From: JBOHHM01 sp050725495
GTDB lineage: Bacteria > Pseudomonadota > Gammaproteobacteria > Burkholderiales > Burkholderiaceae_C
Reading direction: 5' to 3'
Length of the DNA stretch: 5,524 nt
Assembly: GCA_050725495.1 (NCBI GenBank)
Contig: JBOHHM010000106.1
Location: forward strand, 1 to 5,524
The notes beneath the pieces were generated by a model, which saw nothing but the letters and a program-made list of their open reading frames with translations, did no database searches and was not told the DNA's origin. The translations under genes and the position numbers were made by a program. Each line of letters starts with the position of its first letter. Position 1 is the first letter of the stretch. Below, piece by piece: positions 1-5,132 of the stretch.

Positions 1-35
1 AACGCAGCTTGCCTGGGCAGCGGGCCGACGAATCC

Positions 36-110
36 GGCTCGCCTTCTCTTTGCTTACTTTCTCTTGGCGAAGCAAGAGAAAGTGAGTCGCCCGCCGGGGC
101 GAGTCCCGGC
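36..110. repeat. Nested hairpin intergenic repeat downstream of slt
   Basis: Several inverted repeats stack here. The core is a perfect 11-bp stem, ACTTTCTCTTG (56-66) with CAAGAGAAAGT (73-83), around the loop GCGAAG. It extends to 53/86 with one G-T pair at 55/84. An outer arm, 36-43 with 98-105 (8 bp, one G-T pair), encloses it. Two further 6-bp stems compete with that arm: TCGCCC (87-92) with GGGCGA (97-102), and GCCGGG (93-98) with CCCGGC (105-110). A CCCC/GGGG pair (131-134, 142-145) lies nearer the gene. Neither strand has a T-run after the core stem, so it is not a classical intrinsic terminator. From memory, very similar text recurs between genes of Comamonadaceae, so I read it as a dispersed REP-like element that may trim or protect the slt mRNA 3' end. 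The rest of 1-160 shows no gene. Confidence 0.7.
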
Positions 111-160
111 TTGCTTATGAACCGCTACCTCCCCTCGAGGCGGGGCCCAGCTCCCAAAGA

Positions 161-2224
161 TCAAGGCAAATCCGGATTCACCTCCGGCAAGCTCGCATCC
201 CTGGGCCCCACCATCCCCAGCCTCGCCTTGAGCGACTGCGGCTGCCCCGTCAAAACCGCGGCGTAGTTGGTGGTGTTGGCCAGCACCTTCTTCACATAGT
301 CGCGGGTTTCGCTGAAAGGCACGTTCTCGGCCCAGATCGCGGCTTCGAGCACGGGGCCGTTGCGCCAGCTGCGCGGGCGGCCGGGGCCGGCGTTGTAGGC
401 GGCCGCGGCCAGCGGCATGGAGCCGCCGAAATCGTCGAGCACGAGCTTGAGGTAGCCGGTGCCGATGTGGATGTTGGTGTCGCGGTCGGTGATCTGGTCG
501 GCCGTGAAGCCGTTCAGGCCGATCTTGCGCGCGGTCCAGCGGGCGGTCGCGGGCATGACCTGCATCAGGCCTGAGGCGCCGACGCCGGAGCGCGCGTCCA
601 TGACGAAGCGGCTTTCCTGGCGGATCAGGCCGTAGACATAGGCGGGGTCGAGGTTGATTTCGCGGCTGCGTTTGACCACGGCCTCGCGAAACGGCATGGG
701 AAAGCGCTGTTCGAAGTCGATGAGGGATTTGGTGCGTTCGCTGGTGTTGATGCAGCGGTCCCAGACCTCGCGCTGGCAGGCCAGCTCGGCCGCGGCCAGC
801 AGTTCGCGGTCGCTCATGCCGCCGCGGTTGTGCAGGTTGGCGCTGTAGATCCATTCACGGTTGCCTTCGCTGCGCAGGCCCAGCTGGATCGCGTACAGGG
901 CGCGGATCAGGCCGGGGTTCTGGCGCGCCGCTTCTTTTTCTTCCGGCGTGGGGGCGGGCGGCTTGGCCGGCACCGTGATGCGCTGGCCCAGCTCTTCGAG
1001 GGCCAGCTGTTCGTAAAAGCCGCGCGGTGAGGCGATCGATTCCAGCAGTCGTCTGGCCTCCGCCACTGTGTCGCGCTCGATCGGCCATGCAGCCGGGACG
1101 GCGGCGCCGGGCACGACCGCGTTGAGCAGCGACAGGCGCTGGCCATTGGATACGCCCGCCAGCAGGGCGCGGGCCTTCCAGTAGACCCAGGCGCTGTCCT
1201 GCCGGGCCTCGTCGCTCATCGCGTTGATCGCCTCGAGCACCTGTTTCCATCGGCCGGCGCGCAGGGCGGCGCGCACTTTCCAGGCGAGCAGCTCGTCGCT
1301 GAGGTCGCTGTCCTTGCCGACCTTGGCGAAGTGGTCGGCAGCGTTGTCGGCCAGGCGCAAGGCCGCCTGTTTGCCAATGACGCCCCAGGTCCAGTTGCGC
1401 TCCTCGGCGCTGAGCCTGGCGCCCCAGGGCTCGTCCAGCAGCGTGGCGGCGGCGTCGGCGTCGCTGGTGGCAATTTTGATCAGGGCCAGCACCGCCAGCT
1501 CTTTGCGCACTTTGGAGGTGCCGTTGATCTTGCCGGCCAGCAGTCTCGCGGGGCTGTCGTTGAGGGCGTTGATCAGGTGCGCGGATTCGGGGGCCACGAT
1601 TTCGACCGCGTTGCGCGCCGCGCGCGGGCGGTTGGCCTCGATCGCCAGGCGCGCCTTGCGCCAGGCATCGAGCGCGGGCAGCTTCTTGGTGGCAATCAGC
1701 CGCTCGGCCGCGAGGGTGCAGCCGTCATCGGGGTCGCGCAGCGCGAACCAGTGCTTGCGAACCTCCTCGGCCCCGTTGGCAGGGGCGGCCGTGCCATTGC
1801 CGTTTTTCAGATGGTCGAGCAACAGCGCGTAACAGCGCACCTCGCGGTCGTCGCCCATGCGGTAGCTGGGATGCTCGGCCGCAAAGCCGCTCCAGTCGCG
1901 CCGCTGGCCCAACAGCAGCAGCCAGTCGTTGCGCAGGCGGTCTTCCTGGTAGGTGCCGGCGTAGCGGGCCAGGAATTCCTGCACCTCTTGCGCGCTGGCA
2001 TCGTCGAGCCGCGCCTTGAGCTCCCAGTAGGCGGCCCAGGCCTCCAGCACATGGCCGCGGGCTTGCGGCAGCAGCGCCGTGAGCCTTTTCTTGTTGCCTT
2101 GGCGGAACGCCTGGCTCATGTCCACGAGCACGTCGTCGCCCTTGTTCTGCGCCCGCACAGGGGCCGCGGCGCAGGCGATCAAGGCCGTGGCCAGAAGCGG
2201 TGTCAAAATGTTTGTGGAATTCAT
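161..2224 (-). CDS. slt: Soluble lytic murein transglycosylase (Slt70-like, GH23 catalytic domain)
   Basis: The 687-residue product is an exported enzyme that cleaves the MurNAc-GlcNAc bond of peptidoglycan and leaves 1,6-anhydroMurNAc ends. Residues 1-25 look like a signal peptide ending in VRA before Gln26. Roughly 30-500 is an alpha-helical superhelical region with recurring Trp/Ala helices, as in the doughnut-shaped Slt70 U-domain. The C-terminal catalytic domain carries RQESRF with the probable catalytic Glu537, GASGLMQVMPATA (549-561), AYNAGPGR (609-616) and ETRDYVKKVL (639-648), all GH23 signatures. Slt70 is of similar length. The ATG at 2224 was chosen because it opens directly into the signal peptide; the reading frame continues to 2326, but that would overlap the divergent gene and bury the signal. 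No good Shine-Dalgarno precedes it. LIAC (residues 15-18) also fits a lipobox, so a lipoprotein is possible. Function is confident; membrane anchoring is open. Confidence 0.95.
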   Translation of the reverse strand: MNSTNILTPLLATALIACAAAPVRAQNKGDDVLVDMSQAFRQGNKKRLTALLPQARGHVLEAWAAYWELKARLDDASAQEVQEFLARYAGTYQEDRLRNDWLLLLGQRRDWSGFAAEHPSYRMGDDREVRCYALLLDHLKNGNGTAAPANGAEEVRKHWFALRDPDDGCTLAAERLIATKKLPALDAWRKARLAIEANRPRAARNAVEIVAPESAHLINALNDSPARLLAGKINGTSKVRKELAVLALIKIATSDADAAATLLDEPWGARLSAEERNWTWGVIGKQAALRLADNAADHFAKVGKDSDLSDELLAWKVRAALRAGRWKQVLEAINAMSDEARQDSAWVYWKARALLAGVSNGQRLSLLNAVVPGAAVPAAWPIERDTVAEARRLLESIASPRGFYEQLALEELGQRITVPAKPPAPTPEEKEAARQNPGLIRALYAIQLGLRSEGNREWIYSANLHNRGGMSDRELLAAAELACQREVWDRCINTSERTKSLIDFEQRFPMPFREAVVKRSREINLDPAYVYGLIRQESRFVMDARSGVGASGLMQVMPATARWTARKIGLNGFTADQITDRDTNIHIGTGYLKLVLDDFGGSMPLAAAAYNAGPGRPRSWRNGPVLEAAIWAENVPFSETRDYVKKVLANTTNYAAVLTGQPQSLKARLGMVGPRDASLPEVNPDLP

Positions 2225-2242
2225 AAGGGGAATTATGGACAA
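2225..2242. promoter_or_regulatory. 10-bp divergent start region of slt and the folate gene
   Basis: The two start codons (2224 minus, 2235 plus) leave only 2225-2234 between them. On the plus strand AAGGGG (2225-2230) sits 4 bp before the rightward ATG and serves as its ribosome-binding site. On the minus strand the same stretch gives no Shine-Dalgarno. Instead CATAAT (complement of 2232-2237), a 5/6 match to the sigma70 -10 box, ends 7 nt before the slt ATG, which would place the transcript start at or next to the start codon. No convincing -35 box accompanies it. The promoter of the rightward gene must lie inside the slt signal-peptide codons. The sequence positions are directly seen; the promoter role is inferred. 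Confidence 0.4.
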
Positions 2243-2810
2243 GTCAGCTGTGCGCCGCGCCTTGGTCGAGCAACGCCTGAGCCTGCCTGACCGTCTAGAG
2301 CGCGCTGAGCTGCTGCAGCGCGTCATGCGGATCTGGCTCGTGGGGCGGCCCGAGACGGTGATCGGCGCCTACTGGCCGATCAAGGGCGAGTTCGACCCGC
2401 TGCCCGCATTGCACCGCTGGAAGGAAGACGGTGAACTGCTGGACGAGCCCCAGCCGCGGCGCATCGGTCTGCCGGTGGTGGACAAGCTCAACAAGACCCT
2501 GAGCTTTCACGCCTGGTACCCCGGCTGCCCGATGGAGGAGGACGCCTACGGCATTCCCAAGCCCAAGGACACGGAAATCATCGTGCCGCGGCTGCTGTTC
2601 GTGCCCTGCCTGGGCTACAGCGCCGGTGGCTACCGGCTGGGCTACGGCGGCGGCTTTTACGACCGCACGCTGAGCCAACTGCAACCCAAGCCGTTCACGG
2701 TGGGGCTGGGTTACACCCACGGCTTTCTCGACGACTTCGAGCCCGAAGACCACGACCTGCCGCTGGACGCCATCCTCAACGACAACGGCGTGGTGTGGCC
2801 CTTGTGTTGA
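2235..2810 (+). CDS. ygfA: 5-formyltetrahydrofolate cyclo-ligase (5,10-methenyl-THF synthetase)
   Basis: This 191-residue cytoplasmic enzyme uses ATP to convert 5-formyl-THF into 5,10-methenyl-THF, returning the stored folate to one-carbon metabolism. Visible family marks are basic N-terminal residues (Lys3, Arg7, Arg8) where the family contacts ATP, AYWPIKGEFDP (45-55) with Glu52 at the folate-site position, YGIPKP (105-110), and the hallmark GGYRLGYGGGFYDR (131-144) that forms the nucleotide/phosphate loop. The tail EDHDLPLDAIL (171-181) matches the usual hD-x-x-lD-x-i ending. The segment just before the hallmark reads PCLGYSAGG where many homologues have an Asp (FD-x-x-G), an apparent lineage variant. 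Length is normal for bacterial members. ATG at 2235 is preferred over upstream in-frame starts because AAGGGG lies just before it and the protein begins at the family N-terminus. Confidence 0.95.
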   Translation: MDKSAVRRALVEQRLSLPDRLERAELLQRVMRIWLVGRPETVIGAYWPIKGEFDPLPALHRWKEDGELLDEPQPRRIGLPVVDKLNKTLSFHAWYPGCPMEEDAYGIPKPKDTEIIVPRLLFVPCLGYSAGGYRLGYGGGFYDRTLSQLQPKPFTVGLGYTHGFLDDFEPEDHDLPLDAILNDNGVVWPLC

Positions 2811-2812
2811 AG

Positions 2813-2853
2813 CTGTCGGCCGCTGCGGCGAAGCTGCGGCCCATGGTGGACAG
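2813..2853. terminator. Inverted repeats between convergent genes; possible weak bidirectional terminator
   Basis: The 70-bp gap between the convergent stop codons contains GGCCGC (2818-2823) pairing with GCGGCC (2836-2841), enclosed by CTGTC (2813-2817) pairing with GACAG (2849-2853). GCTGCGGC also occurs twice as a direct repeat (2822-2829, 2833-2840). There is no T-run on either side, so this is not a textbook intrinsic terminator. Its position suggests it marks the 3' ends of both transcripts. G+C-rich DNA makes short stems by chance, hence the low confidence. Confidence 0.25.
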
Positions 2854-2880
2854 TCGCTGGCGTGGTGGCGGCCGCGAAGC

Positions 2881-3270
2881 TCAGCCGCGCGGCCTGTAGG
2901 CGACGACGTCGATCTCGACCCGCGCATCGACCATCAGGCGCGCTTCGGTGGTCGAGCGCGCCGGCTTGCCGTCGCCGAAATAGCCCATGTAGATGCGGTT
3001 GAAGGCGCCGAAGTCGCGCGCATCCTGCAGCCAGACCGTCGTCTTGCAGACGTCGTCCAGGGTGCAACCGGCAAGCGCCAGCACCTTGGACAGGTTGCTC
3101 ATGACCTGGTGGGTTTGCACTTCGATGCCGCCTTGCACGATTTCCCCGTTCTCGTTGGCCGGGACCTGGCCCGAGACATAGACAAAGTCACCGGCCCGCA
3201 CAGCCGGTGAAAACGGCCGGGGTTGGCGGTCGGACGCGAGCGGGGGATTGCCCAAATATTCCAGCGACAT
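2881..3270 (-). CDS. Rid-family (YjgF/YER057c/UK114) protein, probable enamine/imine deaminase
   Basis: This 129-residue protein has the size and fold marks of the trimeric Rid family, whose best-known member RidA hydrolyses reactive 2-aminoacrylate-type enamines/imines. Visible marks are FVYVSGQVP (29-37, Ser33-Gly34), a helix ending in the Asn91 region (FNRIYMGYF), PARS (103-106) with Arg105, the family's substrate-carboxylate arginine, and VEIDVVAYRP with Glu119. Against E. coli RidA as I recall it, Tyr17 appears to be Phe20, Cys107 is Thr107, and the Asn-to-Arg loop is three residues shorter. It is therefore a paralogue rather than plain RidA. Retained Arg105 and Glu119 favour an active deaminase. 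A clear AGAGGAG ribosome-binding site (complement of 3277-3283) lies 6 nt before the ATG and fixes the start. The gene is divergent from the transporter genes, so a role in breaking down the imported solute is likely but not shown. Confidence 0.9.
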   Translation of the reverse strand: MSLEYLGNPPLASDRQPRPFSPAVRAGDFVYVSGQVPANENGEIVQGGIEVQTHQVMSNLSKVLALAGCTLDDVCKTTVWLQDARDFGAFNRIYMGYFGDGKPARSTTEARLMVDARVEIDVVAYRPRG

Positions 3271-3329
3271 GAAGAACTCCTCTTTTGAATCAAAAACAAT
3301 CGTTGACGAGATCTTGCGAGCCCGTAGAG

Positions 3330-3344
3330 TGAAATGTATTTTCA
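3330..3344. promoter_or_regulatory. Candidate operator, copy 1 of a 15-bp imperfect palindrome
   Basis: TGAAATGTATTTTCA matches the copy at 3413-3427 at 14 of 15 positions. Each copy is itself an inverted repeat, TGAAA-N5-TTTCA. This copy ends 59 bp before the Rid start codon. Its complement contains TACATT, a 4/6 match to a -10 box for leftward transcription, so a bound protein could block that promoter. The repeat is directly seen; the operator role is inferred. Confidence 0.5.
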
Positions 3345-3360
3345 GATAAGTTTGAATTTC

Positions 3361-3376
3361 CTAGGGTTAACCCTAG
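3361..3376. promoter_or_regulatory. Perfect 16-bp palindrome, candidate operator
   Basis: CTAGGGTTAACCCTAG equals its own reverse complement over all 16 bases, and symmetry ends exactly there on both sides. It sits near the middle of the 172-bp divergent intergenic region and is flanked by A/T-rich DNA, so it stands out from its surroundings. It is placed to bind a dimeric regulator controlling the Rid gene, the transporter operon, or both. I cannot assign it to a known regulator from sequence alone. Confidence 0.65.
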
Positions 3377-3410
3377 TTTAATCGCGATATTTTTTGTCTA
3401 TTCTTAAAAT
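3377..3410 (+). promoter_or_regulatory. Candidate weak sigma70 promoter for the transporter genes
   Basis: Two overlapping -10 candidates occur: TATTCT (3399-3404, 4/6 match), 16 bp after TTTAAT (3377-3382, 3/6 match to a -35), and TAAAAT (3405-3410, 5/6 match) with no usable -35. The region is A/T-rich, unlike the genes around it. Either choice starts transcription at about 3411-3418, inside or beside the second 15-bp palindrome, leaving a leader of about 25-30 nt. The poor -35 would fit dependence on an activator. This is inferred from consensus matching only. Confidence 0.3.
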
Positions 3411-3412
3411 AC

Positions 3413-3427
3413 TGAAATTTATTTTCA
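3413..3427. promoter_or_regulatory. Candidate operator, copy 2 of the 15-bp imperfect palindrome
   Basis: TGAAATTTATTTTCA differs from the copy at 3330-3344 only at its seventh base (T for G). It lies directly after the -10 candidates and 5 bp before the AGGAG ribosome-binding site (3432-3436), a position where a bound repressor would block transcription of the binding-protein gene. The two copies are 83 bp apart in the same orientation. Simple A/T-richness could produce such similarity, but 14 of 15 matching bases with internal symmetry argues against chance. Confidence 0.5.
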
Positions 3428-3442
3428 ACTTAGGAGATCGGC

Positions 3443-4999
3443 ATGATGCTATTTCAGTGGATGAACCGTCGCTCGGCAGCAGTCCTCGCCCTGGCCGCTG
3501 CGGCCGCCATTGCGGCGCCGTCGGCGGTGCAGGCGCAATCTGCGAAATCGGCCCTGAACCTCGCCATGGTGGCCGAGCCGCAGACGCTGGACCCGATGGC
3601 GACCACGGCCGATCTGGTCGGCACCATCATGCAGCATGTCTATGAGCCGCTGTACACCTTCGACGCCAAATGGAACATCGTGCCCATGCTCGCCGAAAGC
3701 CTGCCCAAGGTCTCGGCCGACGGCAAGCACTACAGCATCACGCTGCGCAAAGGTGTGGCCCTGCACAGCGGGCGCGAACTGACGGCCGACGACGTGGTGG
3801 CCAGCCTCAGGCGCTGGATGGAGGTGTCGCCGCGCGGCAAGGCCGTGGCCAAGGAAGTGGCCGAGCTGTCGGCCAAGGGCGCGGGCCAGGTCGAGATCAC
3901 GCTGAAAAATCCTTACGCGCCGCTGCTGCCGCAGCTGGCCCTGCCCACGGGCATGGCCGCGATCATGGCCAAGGAGTCGATCGCCCAGCCGCTCAAGGAA
4001 TTTGTCGGAACCGGTCCCTACAGGTTCAAGGAGCGCAGGCCCGACCAGTATGTGCTGCTGACGCGGTTCGAGGCCTATTCGGCCCGCAAGGAAGCGCCCA
4101 GCGGCTACGGCGGGCGCAAGACCGCGCTCGCCGAGGAACTGCGCTTTGTGCCGGTTCCCAATGCCAATACCCGGGTCGAGGGCGCGCTGGCCGGGCAGTT
4201 CCACTTTGCCGACCTGCTGCCGATCGAAGCCTTGCCCCGGCTCGAAAAGGCCACGGGCAAGGTCGTGCCCATCATGACCTCCTCGTTTGGCTTCCCCTAT
4301 CTGGTCTTCAACACCAAGGAAGGCGTGATGGCCTCGCAGCCCGCGCGCAAGGCGGTGCAGGCCGCGCTGGGCCAGGGCGAAATGCTGGCTGCGGGCTTTG
4401 GCGACACGCGCTTTTTTGTCGCTGAGCCGAACCACTTTCCCAAGGGCACGCCGTTTTACTCTGCCGCGGGCGCCGAGAGCTACAACGAGCGGGATGCCGC
4501 CAAGGCCAAGACCCAGGCCGCGCAGGCCGGCTACAAGGGCGAGACTATCCGCATCCTGACCAGCCGCCAGTACGATTTCCACTACAACATGGCGCTGATC
4601 ATGGCCGAGCAGCTCAAGCGCGCCGGGTTCAAGGCCGACCTCAACGTGGTCGACTGGGCCACGCTGGTGCAGCGGCGCAACGACGCCAAGCTCTGGGACA
4701 TCTACATCACGCATTCGGGCCAGTTCCCCGAGCCCATGCTGTCGCCCCCGCAGCTCGGCGAGGGCGCGCCCGGCTGGTGGAGCTCGCCGGCCAAGCAGGC
4801 CGCACTGACGGCGCTCAATCAGGAAACCAACCCGGCCAAGCGTGCAGCGCTGTGGGGCAGGGTGCAGCAGCTGGTCTACGACGAAGTGCCCTATATCAAC
4901 GTCGGCAAATTCAACAGCCTGTCGGCCAAGTCGCCTGCGCTGCAGGGCTATGTGCCTTCCACCTGGCCCTTCTTCTGGAATACCGGCCTGAAAAACTAA
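3443..4999 (+). CDS. Periplasmic solute-binding protein of a peptide/opine/nickel-class ABC transporter (SBP_bac_5)
   Basis: The 518-residue protein captures a solute in the periplasm for an ABC importer. Residues 1-31 form a Sec signal peptide: Arg9-Arg10, an Ala/Leu-rich core, and cleavage after VQA31. I see no cysteine anywhere, so it is free rather than lipid-anchored. Family marks are EPQTLDP (45-51), YEPLYTFD (67-74), LAESLPKVSADGKHYSI then TLRKGVALHSGRELTADDVVASLRRW (83-125, the class signature region), and EFVGTGPYRFKE (186-197), the usual VGTGPY hinge motif. Length is normal. AGGAG (3432-3436) lies 6 nt before the first of two tandem ATGs, so M1 or M2 may be used. It opens an operon with the permease downstream. 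Transport of di/oligopeptides, glutathione-like or amino-acid-derived compounds is plausible; the exact ligand cannot be read from the sequence. Confidence 0.95.
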   Translation: MMLFQWMNRRSAAVLALAAAAAIAAPSAVQAQSAKSALNLAMVAEPQTLDPMATTADLVGTIMQHVYEPLYTFDAKWNIVPMLAESLPKVSADGKHYSITLRKGVALHSGRELTADDVVASLRRWMEVSPRGKAVAKEVAELSAKGAGQVEITLKNPYAPLLPQLALPTGMAAIMAKESIAQPLKEFVGTGPYRFKERRPDQYVLLTRFEAYSARKEAPSGYGGRKTALAEELRFVPVPNANTRVEGALAGQFHFADLLPIEALPRLEKATGKVVPIMTSSFGFPYLVFNTKEGVMASQPARKAVQAALGQGEMLAAGFGDTRFFVAEPNHFPKGTPFYSAAGAESYNERDAAKAKTQAAQAGYKGETIRILTSRQYDFHYNMALIMAEQLKRAGFKADLNVVDWATLVQRRNDAKLWDIYITHSGQFPEPMLSPPQLGEGAPGWWSSPAKQAALTALNQETNPAKRAALWGRVQQLVYDEVPYINVGKFNSLSAKSPALQGYVPSTWPFFWNTGLKN

Positions 5000-5000
5000 T

Positions 5001-5096
5001 GCCCCCACGCTTGTCGCTTCGCGTGCCTTCGGCGTTGCGCTGCCTCTTCCACCACGAAGAGGGGCTGTTTCGCCTTGGGGCGGCCCTGCGCGGCGC
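5001..5096. repeat. Hairpin-rich intergenic repeat between binding-protein and permease genes
   Basis: Most of the 133-bp gap is taken up by this G/C-rich stretch. Stems seen are CACGC (5006-5010) with GCGTG (5021-5025), CCTCTTC (5043-5049) with GAAGAGG (5056-5062) around CACCAC, and CGCC (5071-5074) with GGCG (5079-5082). The closing text CCTTGGGGCGGCCC resembles, from memory, a repeat scattered between genes in Comamonadaceae. No T-run follows, so read-through into the permease is expected. By analogy with REP sequences after the E. coli malE gene, it may stabilise or trim the upstream message so that binding protein outnumbers permease. The stems are seen; family identity and role are inferred. 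Confidence 0.55.
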
Positions 5097-5132
5097 ATGT
5101 CATCCTTTGTTTATGGTTAAAGAGAAATTGTC

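Noticed and set aside
2201..2206. Perfect TTGACA (-35 consensus) on the minus strand inside slt
   Set aside because: It lies downstream of the slt start codon and no -10-like hexamer is found 15-19 bp further along that strand; it encodes part of the signal peptide.
1331..2290. Plus-strand open frame across the 5' half of slt
   Set aside because: It is antisense to a clear Slt gene, runs over both slt and folate start regions, and its product shows no domain.
2225..2326. Longer slt start at 2326 adding 34 residues
   Set aside because: It would overlap the folate gene by 92 bp and add an Arg/Ser-rich segment before the signal peptide; the ATG at 2224 starts the signal sequence directly.
3362..3369. 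TAGGGTTA resembling a telomere repeat unit
   Set aside because: It is a single occurrence and simply half of the palindrome; no tandem array exists.
3271..3442. IHF site in the A/T-rich control region
   Set aside because: No stretch matches the WATCAANNNNTTR consensus on either strand; the TCAA-containing segment near 3288 lacks the TTR half.
3449..5098. Long open frame (549 codons) on the strand opposite the binding-protein gene
   Set aside because: It mirrors G/C-rich third positions of a well-supported gene; its translation is low-complexity, rich in Arg, Gly, His and Leu, with no recognisable motif or ribosome-binding site.
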